The position numbers and the translations under genes are program-made. The notes under the pieces were generated by a model. That model did not search any database. It was not told the DNA's origin and saw only the letters and a program-made list of their open reading frames with translations. Below are positions 42,943 through 51,900 of a DNA stretch of 64,000 bases, piece after piece. Origin of the DNA: CAXXOK01 sp963666755 (GTDB lineage: Bacteria > Bacillota > Clostridia > Christensenellales > Aristaeellaceae). The first letter of the stretch is position 1. Each line of letters starts with the position of its first letter. The stretch spans positions 682,001 to 746,000 of the forward strand of contig CAXXGW010000009.1 of assembly GCA_963666755.2 (NCBI GenBank). The letters are read 5' to 3'.

Positions 42943-44628
42943 ATGACCTTTGTACCGACAACCGACCTTCACGCGTACACCATTCCCGGCCTGCTGAAGA
43001 GGAATGCGGAGCGATTGCCGGACAACGACTGTGTGGTTGCGCCGGAGTTTTCCATCCGCTGGAGCTGGAAAGAGTTTGACCGGCTGACCGGCGTGGTGGC
43101 GCGCGGCCTGTATGCCATGGGGGTGCGCAAGGGCGACCATGTGGCCATCTGGGCAACCAACGTGCCGGAATGGCTGCTGATTATGTTTGCCTCGGCCAAG
43201 CTGGGGGCAATCCTGGTCACGGTCAACACCAACTACAAGCAGTTTGAGCTGAACTATCTGCTTACGCAGAGCGACGCCAAAATGCTGGTCATGATCCCGG
43301 AAGTGAAGGGCAACGACTACATCGACCACATCACCGGACTGATGCCCAGCCTCCTGACCGAGGAGCCGGACAGCATCGGCGAGGCAAAGCTGCCGTACCT
43401 GAAACGCGTGGTGCTGATCGGGGAAAGCGCCAAGCGCCCCCGCGGCATGCACGGTTTTGACGAGCTCTATACGCTGGCGGATACAGTGCCCGAGCAAACG
43501 CTGGAGGAGATCACGGCCTCGCTTACGACGCACGAGGTTATCAACATGCAGTATACCAGCGGCACCACGGGCTTCCCCAAGGGCGTGATGCTGACGCATT
43601 ACAACATCACCAACAACGGACAGTTCATGGGGGATTGCATGAAGTTTACCGGAGACGACCGGTTGCTGATCGTCGTGCCGCTGTTCCATTGCTTCGGCTG
43701 CGTGCTGGGGGTCATGTCCTGCCTGACGCACTGCACCACCATGGTGCTGATGACCCGCTACAACCCCCTGCAGGAGATGGAATTCTTGCAGGCGGAGCAC
43801 TGCACCGCCGTACACGGCGTGCCGACCATGTTTATCGGCATGCTGGAGCACCCGGAGTTCGACCGTTTTGATTTCAGCCACCTGCGCACCGGCATCATGG
43901 CGGGCAGCCCTTGCCCGATCAAGACCATGCGGGATGTGACAAGCAAAATGCACCTGTCGGAACTGACCATCACTTATGGGCAGACGGAGTGTTCCCCCGG
44001 CATGACTATGAGCCGCACCGACGATCCGCTGGAGCTGCGGGTGAGCACGGTGGGCAAGCTCCTGCCGCAGACGGAGGGGAAGATCATCAATCCCGAAACC
44101 GGCGAGGAGGTGCCGCGCGGCACGCCCGGCGAAATTGTGACCCGCGGCTACCATGTCATGAAGGGCTACTACAAAATGCCCGAGGCGACCCATCAGGCGG
44201 TGGATGAGGATGGGTGGCTGCACACCGGCGATATCGGCACCATGGATGAGGACGGCAATTTCCGCATTACCGGCCGCCTGAAGGATATGATTATCCGTGG
44301 CGGCGAGAATATCTATCCCCGTGAAATTGAGGAATTCATGTACACGCACCCCGCCATCCGGGATGTGCAGGTGGTGGGCGTGCCCGACGAAAAGTACGGC
44401 GAAGAAGTCTGCGCCTGCGTGATCTTCAAGGACGGGATGAACGTGCCGGACGATGAAATGATCGAATTTGTGCGCTCCGGGATGAGCCGTTTCAAAGCGC
44501 CGCGCTACATCATGCGGCTGGAGGAGTTCCCCATGACGGCCAGCGGAAAGATTCAGAAATTCAAGCTGCGCGAAATGGGTGTGGAGATGCTGAACCTTCA
44601 ATCCGCCGCCAACATCGAAACCGCCTGA
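42943..44628 (+). CDS. AMP-forming acyl-CoA synthetase
   Basis: 561 residues, ATG at 42943 behind AAGGAGG; the longer in-frame ORF begins inside the T-box and was rejected. It activates a carboxylic acid with ATP to the acyl-adenylate and then to the CoA thioester. The P-loop YTSGTTGFPKGVMLTH, the A5 motif ITYGQTECSP, the A7/A8 motifs WLHTGDIGTMDEDG and GRLKDMIIRGGENIYPREIEE, and the C-terminal lysine in MTASGKIQKFKLRE are all present. It most resembles medium- or long-chain fatty acyl or branched-acyl ligases of the FadD/FACL type. The T-box upstream links its expression to the charging of an amino-acid tRNA, suggesting an acid derived from amino-acid catabolism, but that is inference. Confidence 0.93.
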   Translation: MTFVPTTDLHAYTIPGLLKRNAERLPDNDCVVAPEFSIRWSWKEFDRLTGVVARGLYAMGVRKGDHVAIWATNVPEWLLIMFASAKLGAILVTVNTNYKQFELNYLLTQSDAKMLVMIPEVKGNDYIDHITGLMPSLLTEEPDSIGEAKLPYLKRVVLIGESAKRPRGMHGFDELYTLADTVPEQTLEEITASLTTHEVINMQYTSGTTGFPKGVMLTHYNITNNGQFMGDCMKFTGDDRLLIVVPLFHCFGCVLGVMSCLTHCTTMVLMTRYNPLQEMEFLQAEHCTAVHGVPTMFIGMLEHPEFDRFDFSHLRTGIMAGSPCPIKTMRDVTSKMHLSELTITYGQTECSPGMTMSRTDDPLELRVSTVGKLLPQTEGKIINPETGEEVPRGTPGEIVTRGYHVMKGYYKMPEATHQAVDEDGWLHTGDIGTMDEDGNFRITGRLKDMIIRGGENIYPREIEEFMYTHPAIRDVQVVGVPDEKYGEEVCACVIFKDGMNVPDDEMIEFVRSGMSRFKAPRYIMRLEEFPMTASGKIQKFKLREMGVEMLNLQSAANIETA

Positions 44629-44648
44629 TACCAGACCCGGCTTTTTTA

Positions 44649-44698
44649 GGCCCGCAACCCGCACGCTGCCGCGTGCCGTGTTGCGGGCCAACCTTTTT
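44649..44698 (+). terminator. intrinsic terminator of the acyl-CoA ligase gene
   Basis: The outer stem pairs 44649-44658 with 44680-44689, an inner GCACGC/GCGTGC stem is at 44661-44676, and a run of five T follows. Confidence 0.85.
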
Positions 44699-44768
44699 AC
44701 ACCGGTTTCGAAAGGCGCAAACGCCCGCGCGCACTTGCTGTTGCAGGTACCGCAAACCCTTTGTACGC

Positions 44769-44797
44769 TTGACGAAAGGGTAAAACCGTGCTACATT
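44769..44797 (+). promoter_or_regulatory. promoter of the envelope gene pair at 44840
   Basis: TTGACG (44769-44774), 17 bases, TACATT (44792-44797). Confidence 0.65.
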
Positions 44798-44839
44798 GAA
44801 GCGTACCAGGATTTCCATATTCCAACATGAGGTAGCGTA

Positions 44840-46681
44840 ATGAGCGGATACGGACCCTATGACGGCTACGAGCCTAACGAACCCACGCCCCGGCGCCAGC
44901 GCCCGCTCGCGCCTGCGCGTACCCTGAACACACCGCCGGACCCCTCTGCCGACCCTGTGGAAGGGGCGGGTTTTCCTTATGCCCGCCGCACCTGGGATGA
45001 GGAGGAGTATACCCCCAACGAACCCGCGCCTGCGCGGGCCTCGGCGGCCATGCCGTATGAGCCGGAGGCGGAAAGCGCCGCGCCGCGTCGGGAAAACCCC
45101 TATGCGCGCCCCACCTGGGATGAGACGGCTTTTGAGTCCGGCCATTCCGGCGTAACGAACGTGGCAGGTAGCGTAACGCCCCGCACAGGCCGGCCGCAGG
45201 CGATCCGCTTCGACGCGGATGCGGATGCCGTAGCAGATGTACAGCCGGAGGGTGGCGCGGACGCGATCCGCCGTAATCCCTACGCGCGCCCCGCCGCAGA
45301 TGTTGCGGACAGCGTTTCCGACCTGAGCGCGCGCTTTGCCCCGCCTTTGAAATTTGAACTGCCGAAGGCAACCCTTTCGGACCCGCTGGATGCGGGCATG
45401 TCTGCCGGGCCTGCGCAACCCAACGTATACCAAACGCGACGCCCTGCGCAGCAGGGCATGACCCTGCAGGAGCCCAACCCGTCGCAGCATGCTGCCGCCT
45501 ACCGCGTAGAAGCGGACGGCGCCACACCCGCACGCCGCAAACGCCGCCGGCGCGCCGTGCGCCGCTGGCTGCTGGTACTGCTGGTTTTAGGCGGGCTGGG
45601 GTATGCCGCCTATGTAAACCGGGCATGGCTGTTGGCACAGCTTCAACCCCTGCTGGGCGAAGAAGCGGTGCAGAGCGTCAATCAGGCCATCGAAGGGCCC
45701 AAACCCACCGTGATCGGGTACGATGCCGCGCCGACCCTGCAGGTGGGCGCGCAGGCGAAAAAAGGCATCAGTGCCGTGGCTGGCGCGCTGGATTTGCAGC
45801 CTTACGCGGTCACCGCCGGAAATGTGATTGCCCGCACCCCGCTGGGGGACGGCACCTACGATGTGTATCTGTTTGCAGCCGCCAACGGGCAACTGCTGGG
45901 CTATTATGAAAAGCTGAATGAAAACGGCTTTCTGGTCTGCGCGGGGGATGTGTATTATGTGGCGCAGCCGCCTTACCTGATCGACGCGCAGGGTCTGCCG
46001 CTGATCGACCCCTCCCGGTACGCGGTTGCGGGTGCCGACGCGGTGCTCTGGCCGCTGATCAACGGCTGGGCGGTCGTCGGCCGTGCCGACGGAAAAGCCT
46101 ACAACTACATCAACGCCAAAGGGGAGCTGCTCAGCACGCTGTGGTTTTCGCGGGCCTACCCCTTCAGTGCGGGCGAGACGCTGGCTTATGTGGATACCGG
46201 CAACGTGGCCGATCCGGCGGAGCGTTATGCGCTGTACGTGCTCAGCCAGGATGGCGAAATGAAGCTTTGGCGGCATGCTGCCGACATGAGCGATGTGCTG
46301 GGCTGCGCTGCGGGGCTTGCCTGCCTGACCACCGGCGAGGTCGTGCGGCTGGACAGCCAGCCGACTACGCTGTGCATAACCGACGATGCCGCTATTTACG
46401 CCGATTGTGGGGCTCTGGTAGCCCGCGACCCGCAAACCGGCAAGTATGGGCTGTTTGTAAACGGGGAGCAGCATTACGATTTTGCCTACGACAGCATCGC
46501 GCCGGTTCCCTCCGACCTGCATTGGGAACCGTTGCAAAATGGTTTTTACACCCGCTATACGGTTACCGACGCCGCCTACCCGCTGCCGCTTTCCCACTAT
46601 TTTGCGCTGACCAAGGGCGACGCGCAGGAGATGGTGGCGCTTTCCACCGCCACGGTCTATCCGCTGCTGCTCAATGACTGA
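44840..46681 (+). CDS. single-pass protein with repeat-rich N-tail and WG-like external domain
   Basis: 613 residues, ATG at 44840 with a GAGGT site. Residues 1-230 are a disordered, Pro/Glu/Ala/Arg-rich cytoplasmic tail with a repeated element: YARRTWDEEEYTPNEP, NPYARPTWDETAF and NPYARPAADV. A basic patch (ARRKRRRRAVRRW) leads into one membrane segment (about 235-257). The external part, about 350 residues, alternates short strands such as LLGYYEKLNENGFLVC, PLINGWAVVGRADGKAYNYINAKGEL and NPQTGKYGLF-like units, suggesting WG-repeat or beta-propeller structure. No enzyme motif is seen. It is co-transcribed with the lipoprotein gene 19 bases downstream. Confidence 0.7.
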   Translation: MSGYGPYDGYEPNEPTPRRQRPLAPARTLNTPPDPSADPVEGAGFPYARRTWDEEEYTPNEPAPARASAAMPYEPEAESAAPRRENPYARPTWDETAFESGHSGVTNVAGSVTPRTGRPQAIRFDADADAVADVQPEGGADAIRRNPYARPAADVADSVSDLSARFAPPLKFELPKATLSDPLDAGMSAGPAQPNVYQTRRPAQQGMTLQEPNPSQHAAAYRVEADGATPARRKRRRRAVRRWLLVLLVLGGLGYAAYVNRAWLLAQLQPLLGEEAVQSVNQAIEGPKPTVIGYDAAPTLQVGAQAKKGISAVAGALDLQPYAVTAGNVIARTPLGDGTYDVYLFAAANGQLLGYYEKLNENGFLVCAGDVYYVAQPPYLIDAQGLPLIDPSRYAVAGADAVLWPLINGWAVVGRADGKAYNYINAKGELLSTLWFSRAYPFSAGETLAYVDTGNVADPAERYALYVLSQDGEMKLWRHAADMSDVLGCAAGLACLTTGEVVRLDSQPTTLCITDDAAIYADCGALVARDPQTGKYGLFVNGEQHYDFAYDSIAPVPSDLHWEPLQNGFYTRYTVTDAAYPLPLSHYFALTKGDAQEMVALSTATVYPLLLND

Positions 46682-46700
46682 TCGCTAGGAGGGTACGCCG

Positions 46701-48743
46701 ATGAAACGTTTTTTGGCGCTGCTGACGGCGCTTTGCCTGCTGGCTGCCTGCGCCGCCGCCGAAGGAACCGACGCGACACAGGAGGTGGCCGCCGAGCGCG
46801 ACGGCCTTACGGTGCTGCGCATGAAAACCAGCGGGGAAACCGATACCCTGCAATACAAGGTGGATTACCCCGCCTTCCAGAGTGAGGATACGGCGCTGGC
46901 CGACTACCTGCAACAGACGGTCGCCGAGCCGCTGCTGACTCTGCGCAAGCTGGACCGCATGAGCGCCGACGACACCGCCTACGCCGAGGGCACGAAGGAC
47001 AGCGTGCGCATGAGCTTTTTTGCCTCGCTGGATTTCAGCGGCATTTTATCGCTGGAAGCCTCCGTGCGCAACCGCGCTGCCGATCAATCCAAGGACGAGA
47101 TGCTGTTTTTCTACCGCATTATTGACCTGAACGCGCGGCAGGAGCTTACGGTGTACGATCTGTTTGAGGAGCCGCGGGAAGCGGTGGATACGGCCGTGCG
47201 TGCGGCGGTGTTCGCTATTGAGTCGAAAAAGGACGGCGTGGTGGTGACCGATGCCGCGCAGGTGCCCGCGCCCAATTCCTACTACCTGACCACCGATGTG
47301 TTTCGCTGCCTGTTCGCGGCGGGCACGGTGGAAAGCAAGGCCGTCGCGGTGGATGTTCCCTGGGGCGATCTGGGGTTAACCCCTTCCGCCCTGCTGACCG
47401 GACAGGAGAACGCGGACGGCGCCGATCTGACGGCTGCCGACGCTCCCGCGCAGGACACTGCCGCAGAGGACGCAACCCCTGAGGCCACAACGGCACAGAC
47501 CGAAATTCAGGATGCGCTGAACGCCGAAACGCTTACGGCGCTGTTGCCCGCCAACGATTGGAAGGCGGACGGCGGGTACCTGCGCTTTGCCGCCGACGGC
47601 AGCGTGAGCGATCCGACGGGTGCCGAAGCGCTGTTTACCCACTATGCGTTTACGGACGGCAAACTCTACCTTTCCTCTGAGGAGCGCCCCGATCAGGGCG
47701 TGACGGTGCAGACGGCCAACGGTGGCCTGCTGCTGACGTTCGATCCGGAAACCAGCGATTACACCACCTTGCAACTGACCGCGGCCAGCGTGCCTGTGGA
47801 GGTGGCACAGCCTGCCGAGGCGACTGCGCCCCCGGCCGCGGTGGATGCGGCAACCCCCACGCCGATGCCCCTGACCGGCGAGGATGCCGAGCTGGCGGCT
47901 TTTCTGGCGCAGGGCCTGTGGAAGCCGCTGGGGACCGACGGCAATACTTACTATCAGTTTACCCAGGACGGGAAGCTGCTGACCATTCAGGTTTCGCCCT
48001 ACACGATTGCCAATGGAACGCTGGAAAGCGACGCGTTAACCGGGTCGGTCGCGGCGGGCGGCACAGCCTTTACGCTGACTTTAGGCGACGGCTCGCAGGA
48101 AGGGTATGTGCTCAACCGCAGCGCAACGGCCATCCCAGCGTCTGCGTTTGTTACGCCTACGCCTACGCCACCCCCGACACCCACACCGCCGCCGACGGCA
48201 ACGCCTACGGCATCGCCGACTCCTACCCCTTCGCCGGCCCCTACGCCCACACTCAGCCCGTACGAGCAGGCATCGCAAACCGCGCCGACGCTGGCAACCC
48301 TCGGGGATGCGAGCTTTACCAAGCGCCAGACCTTCAAGGTGTACAGTGCGCCCGACGAAGCCAGCTTCCGCGACAGCAAGGCGCAGGTAACCACCGACGA
48401 AACGGTGAGCATTTTCGGCGTGACGGGCAACTGGGTGCTGGTGGGCTACACCATCGGCAACGGCTCGCGCGGGCGCATCGGCTACATCGGCACCGGAACG
48501 CTGGCTAACCCCGATCAGGTGGCACAGATCGCCTTTGCACAGATCGACCTGACTCTGACCAAGGACGCCAAGGCCACGGATGATCCGCTTAACGGCAAAA
48601 CGACGCTGTTTACCATCAAAAAGGGCGCGACCGTCAAGCTGCTGGCGTTCCTCGGCAAGGATTGGGCCTATGTCGAAACTACCTACAAGAGCAAGGTCTG
48701 CCGTGCGTTTATTCCCCGCGCTTCGCTAATGGCGGAAAAGTAA
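46701..48743 (+). CDS. lipoprotein with Thr-Pro linker and C-terminal SH3-like domain
   Basis: 680 residues, ATG at 46701 behind AGGAGG. The signal peptide ends with a lipobox, LLAAC (Cys17). Residues of about 35-220 resemble the DUF3298/RsiV-like extracellular domain (VDYPAFQ, FYRIIDLNARQELTVYDLF). A second beta-rich unit (about 275-360) and a related copy (about 400-480) both contain a WK-[AP]-L/DG...YxxF pattern. A Pro-Thr linker of about 40 residues (TPTPTPPPTPTPPP) leads to a bacterial SH3-type region (VYSAPDEASF ... GNWVLVGYTIG ... GRIGYIG) and a second one. It is probably a wall-associated or sensor lipoprotein. Confidence 0.75.
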   Translation: MKRFLALLTALCLLAACAAAEGTDATQEVAAERDGLTVLRMKTSGETDTLQYKVDYPAFQSEDTALADYLQQTVAEPLLTLRKLDRMSADDTAYAEGTKDSVRMSFFASLDFSGILSLEASVRNRAADQSKDEMLFFYRIIDLNARQELTVYDLFEEPREAVDTAVRAAVFAIESKKDGVVVTDAAQVPAPNSYYLTTDVFRCLFAAGTVESKAVAVDVPWGDLGLTPSALLTGQENADGADLTAADAPAQDTAAEDATPEATTAQTEIQDALNAETLTALLPANDWKADGGYLRFAADGSVSDPTGAEALFTHYAFTDGKLYLSSEERPDQGVTVQTANGGLLLTFDPETSDYTTLQLTAASVPVEVAQPAEATAPPAAVDAATPTPMPLTGEDAELAAFLAQGLWKPLGTDGNTYYQFTQDGKLLTIQVSPYTIANGTLESDALTGSVAAGGTAFTLTLGDGSQEGYVLNRSATAIPASAFVTPTPTPPPTPTPPPTATPTASPTPTPSPAPTPTLSPYEQASQTAPTLATLGDASFTKRQTFKVYSAPDEASFRDSKAQVTTDETVSIFGVTGNWVLVGYTIGNGSRGRIGYIGTGTLANPDQVAQIAFAQIDLTLTKDAKATDDPLNGKTTLFTIKKGATVKLLAFLGKDWAYVETTYKSKVCRAFIPRASLMAEK

Positions 48744-48892
48744 CGCGTTCGGAATCGCTTTCCGACATGGAGTGGCGAGGTGCTGCGACCTCCCAAAACG
48801 GTTAGTCTGAAAGCCACCATTATCGACTGAACGATAGCGCGTGGCGTAGAACCGGGTATAAACCCTTGCGGTAAGGGGAATAGCACAGAGCA

Positions 48893-48932
48893 CCTAAGGG
48901 GAGCGGAGGCCACGGCCTCCGCTCCCCTTAGG
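48893..48932 (+). terminator. 40-base perfect palindrome downstream of the lipoprotein gene
   Basis: CCTAAGGGGAGCGGAGGCC (48893-48911) is followed after two bases by its exact reverse complement. It is about 150 bases after the stop and lacks a U-tract, so its role as terminator is uncertain. Confidence 0.5.
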
Positions 48933-49205
48933 TCGTTAAAGCGGGAAGGAGGCACCGCCGCTTGCTTCATGGCTCCTTGGGCGGTTTGCTCACTTACTGC
49001 AGAACGCTGTGGCGTTAGGTTTTGTGGCGCTGATCCGGGCGTTCAATCTCCGCAGGCAGCATGGTCGTTTGCCAGCTCGTTACCCGCCTCGCCTGCGGAT
49101 CGCTTTCCCCTGCGGCGAAGCGGCTACTGGGCGCAGGATTGCCTCCTGCGCCCAAACCCCGGCAGGAGGCAATGACTCCTGCACGGCCACTTACTCGACA
49201 ACCTG

Positions 49206-49237
49206 AAAGGAGCGGAGGCCGCAGCCTCCGCTCCTTT
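49206..49237 (-). terminator. terminator of metNIQ
   Basis: A 14-bp perfect stem (49206-49219 with 49224-49237) with a four-base loop. On the minus strand it ends CTCCTTTC. It lies 28 bases after the metQ stop. Confidence 0.7.
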
Positions 49238-49265
49238 GTGCAATAGATCAGGAATCCGTCCGGGT

Positions 49266-50084
49266 TTACTGCGCGTCCCCGGGGGTGAAGGTCGGGGCGA
49301 AGCCGCTGTTCACGATCAGGTCGTACACCTTCTGGGTGTAGATCGCCTTCTTAAGCGCATCCACCCAGGGCGCGTTTTCGTTGCCGGTTTTGACGGCAAT
49401 CAGGTTCACATAGCTCTTGGCGGCCAGGCTGTCGGGGCCTTCGGCGTAGAGGCCGTCCACATAGGGCACCAGACCGGCCAGCACGGCGTTGTTGCCGTTA
49501 ATCACGGCGTACGCGACGTCGCCGCGCAGGCCGGGGATCAGCTCGGCATTCACTTCGTAGATGTCCAGCTTGTGGGGGTTGTCCACGATGTCCAGCGGGG
49601 TGGTGGTGCTCTCAAGCGTGGTGCCTTCCGGCAGGGTAATCAGCCCGGCATCCTGCAGCAGCAGCAGCGCGCGGTTTTCGTTGGTGGGGTCGTTGGGGAT
49701 CGCCACACGGTCGCCCTCGGCAATGTCGGTCAGGCTAGTTTTGGTGCCCGCATACAGGGCCAGCGGCTCAAAGTGGGTAAACACAACGCCCACCAGCTTG
49801 TTGGCATCATCTACGGTGTCGTTGTAGCTGTTCAGGTAGGGAATGTGCTGGAAGAAGTTCGCCTGCACAGACCCGTCGGAGGTGGCGGGGTTCTCGACCA
49901 CGTAATCGGTTACGACAGTCAGGTCCAGATCATAACCCAGCGCTGCCAGATCGTCCTTGACGAGTTCCAGAATCTGCGCGTGAGGGTTCTCCGTGGCGAT
50001 GATGGAGAGCTTTTCGCCCGCGAAGGCGGAGGTGAGCGTCAGGCTGAGGGACAGGGCCAAGACCAGAGCAAGCAGTTTTTTCAT
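49266..50084 (-). CDS. metQ: methionine ABC transporter substrate-binding protein
   Basis: 272 residues, ATG at 50084 behind GAAAGGGG. The NlpA/MetQ family is recognised by ATENPHAQILELVKDDLAALGYDL, YVVENPATSDGSVQANFFQHIPYL, VAIPNDPTNENRALLLLQDAGLI and YAVINGNNA. The signal peptide ends at about SAFAGE and lacks a lipobox cysteine, although MetQ proteins are normally lipoproteins. It is the last gene of the metNIQ operon, 21 bases after metI. Methionine (D or L) is the expected ligand; cystine-binding relatives exist. Confidence 0.93.
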   Translation of the reverse strand: MKKLLALVLALSLSLTLTSAFAGEKLSIIATENPHAQILELVKDDLAALGYDLDLTVVTDYVVENPATSDGSVQANFFQHIPYLNSYNDTVDDANKLVGVVFTHFEPLALYAGTKTSLTDIAEGDRVAIPNDPTNENRALLLLQDAGLITLPEGTTLESTTTPLDIVDNPHKLDIYEVNAELIPGLRGDVAYAVINGNNAVLAGLVPYVDGLYAEGPDSLAAKSYVNLIAVKTGNENAPWVDALKKAIYTQKVYDLIVNSGFAPTFTPGDAQ

Positions 50085-50105
50085 TTTGAAATACCCCTTT
50101 CAATT

Positions 50106-50768
50106 TCAGCGTCGTTTATGGTCCAGGCGACGCGTCATCCGCGTGCCGAACACCGTAATCAGTTGCACCAGCGCCACCAGCAGGATGCTGGCCGAGTACA
50201 TGATATCGAATTTGCGTATGTTCAGGCCCTTGACAATCGCCAGGGCCCCCAATCCGCCGCCACCGGCCGCGCTGGCCAGCGCCGTGTAGGCGAGGATGGT
50301 CGTTACGCTGATGGCCGCGCCGTTAATCAGCGAGGGCACAGCCTCCGGCAATAGCACCTTGAAGATGATCTGCGCATTGGTGGAGCCCATCGACACCGCG
50401 GCTTCCTGAATGCCCCGGTCCACCTCCAGCAGCGAGCCTTCCACCATACGGGCGATGTAGGGGAAAGCGCTGATGACCAGTGGGAAGATGACCGACCGCG
50501 TGCCGATGGCCGAGCCCATTACGGCGCGCGTAACCGGGAACAGCAGCGCCAGCATGATGATGAAGGGGATCGAGCGCAGAAAATTGACCGTAACCCCCAG
50601 CACCGCGTTGAGCGTCGGGCGCGGCAGGATGGAATCCCGACGGGTGATCACCAGCAGTACCCCGAGCGGCAGCCCGATGGCATAAGAGGCGATGCTGGCC
50701 CAGAACGTCATGTAGACGGTTTCGGTCAGCCCCTGCCAGAGCAGGGGCGCGAGTTGGCTCCATGTCAT
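50106..50768 (-). CDS. metI: methionine ABC transporter permease
   Basis: 220 residues, ATG at 50768 overlapping the metN stop by four bases. Five membrane segments; the ATPase-contact loop EAAVSMGSTNAQIIFKVLLPEA is present in the middle and TVNFLRSIPFIIMLALL is typical of MetI. It forms the channel of the importer with MetN and MetQ. Confidence 0.95.
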   Translation of the reverse strand: MTWSQLAPLLWQGLTETVYMTFWASIASYAIGLPLGVLLVITRRDSILPRPTLNAVLGVTVNFLRSIPFIIMLALLFPVTRAVMGSAIGTRSVIFPLVISAFPYIARMVEGSLLEVDRGIQEAAVSMGSTNAQIIFKVLLPEAVPSLINGAAISVTTILAYTALASAAGGGGLGALAIVKGLNIRKFDIMYSASILLVALVQLITVFGTRMTRRLDHKRR

Positions 50769-51799
50769 TGGGGGTGCACCTCCTCTACCGTCAGTCCGAA
50801 GGAACGCAGGGTCTCGGTCAGCTTTCGGCGCTCCTCATAACCGTCGGGCAGCGAAACCAGCATCTGCCCGTAAACCTTGTGGTTCAGCTGGCGAATATCC
50901 GCCGAGAGGATGTTCACCTCGATGCCGCACTCCCGTACCATGCGGCTGATGAGCGGGCGCTCCGCCGATTCGCCGTCGAACACGATGCGCAGGGAAGGTT
51001 CCACCGGACGGCTTTGCTCCGTGTCGGGCAAAACGCCGAAGAGGCGCTTGCCCGCGGCGGATTTGGTGTGCAGGAACACCTCGTCTACGGTGCCCTGTTC
51101 GGCAAGGGTGCCGCCGTCCAGGATGGCCACCTTGTTGCAGATTTGGCGGATCACGGCCATCTCATGCGTGATGAGCACCACGGTAATGCCCATGCGGCGG
51201 TTGATTTCCTGTAACAGCTCCAGAATCGACTGCGTGGTCATCGGGTCCAGCGCGCTGGTGGCTTCGTCGCACAGCAGCATCTCCGGGTCTCCGGCCAGCG
51301 CGCGGGCGATGGCGACGCGTTGCTTCTGCCCGCCACTCAGCTGGCCGGGGTAGGATTGGGCCTTTTCTTCCAGCCCAACCAGATGCAGCAGCTCCTCCAC
51401 CCGCGCGTTTGCCTGCTTTTTAGGCACGCCCGCAATTTCCAGAGGATAGCGCACGTTACGGGCGACGGTCTTTTGCATCAGCAGGTTAAAGTGCTGGAAG
51501 ATCATAGCCATGCGGCGGCGTGTGGCGCGCAGTTCCTGCGGGTTCATGGCAAACACGTTGTGGCCGTCGATCAGCACCTGCCCCTCGGTGGGGCTGTCCA
51601 GCCGGTTCAGGCAGCGGATCAGCGTACTCTTGCCCGCGCCGCTCATGCCGATGATGCCGTAGATATCCCCTTTGTCGATACGCAGGCTGATGTCGTTCAG
51701 GGCGACCACATCGCCCTCCGGCACGGGATACACCTTGCGCAGATGCCGAATCTCAATCTGCGGCGTCGTCCCTTCGCCCGGTGCGCCCTGCGCCGGCAT
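50765..51799 (-). CDS. metN: methionine ABC transporter ATPase
   Basis: 344 residues from the ATG at 51799; a TTG at 51820 is in frame behind GGGAG and is an equally defensible start. Walker A GMSGAGKST, Q-loop FQHFNLL, signature LSGGQKQR, Walker B LLCDEATSALDP and the H-loop ITHEM are intact. The C-terminal NIL/ACT-like domain (about 265-344, LRIVFDGESAERPLISRMV), which in MetN binds methionine for trans-inhibition, is present. The first gene of metNIQ, it lies immediately behind the leader ORF and terminator at 51846-51984. Confidence 0.94.
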   Translation of the reverse strand: MPAQGAPGEGTTPQIEIRHLRKVYPVPEGDVVALNDISLRIDKGDIYGIIGMSGAGKSTLIRCLNRLDSPTEGQVLIDGHNVFAMNPQELRATRRRMAMIFQHFNLLMQKTVARNVRYPLEIAGVPKKQANARVEELLHLVGLEEKAQSYPGQLSGGQKQRVAIARALAGDPEMLLCDEATSALDPMTTQSILELLQEINRRMGITVVLITHEMAVIRQICNKVAILDGGTLAEQGTVDEVFLHTKSAAGKRLFGVLPDTEQSRPVEPSLRIVFDGESAERPLISRMVRECGIEVNILSADIRQLNHKVYGQMLVSLPDGYEERRKLTETLRSFGLTVEEVHPQ

Positions 51800-51845
51800 T
51801 CGCTCGCTTTCCCTGTCCAAAGCGGTTCACACTCCCTTGACCACA

Positions 51846-51883
51846 ATCAAAAAGCCCACTTCGCGCATTGCGAAGCGGGCTTT
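51846..51883 (-). terminator. attenuator-type terminator upstream of metN
   Basis: On the minus strand AAAGCCCGCTTCGC (51870-51883) pairs with GCGAAGTGGGCTTT (51851-51864), 14 bp with one G-U pair and a five-base loop. It is followed by TTGAT, so the transcript reads GGGCUUUUUGAU. It lies 17 bases after the stop of the Met/Cys-rich leader ORF and about 50 bases before metN. Confidence 0.85.
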
Positions 51884-51900
51884 GAAGGCGGTTTGTTACC

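Larger units (their letters stand above)
48744..49265. other. structured 522-base intergenic region
   Basis: No convincing gene. It contains two long hairpins that share a GGAGCGGAGGC core (48893-48932 and 49206-49237). Between them, at 49131-49172, one segment can pair with either its left or its right neighbour. No transposase, direct-repeat border or RNA family was recognised. Confidence 0.5.

Noticed and set aside
42687..43079. Plus-strand frame overlapping the second T-box
   Set aside because: It lies in the leader RNA and out of frame with the acyl-CoA ligase, with no recognisable product.
48744..49265. Insertion sequence or integron fragment
   Set aside because: No transposase or integrase remnant and no target-site duplication were found; only hairpins are present.
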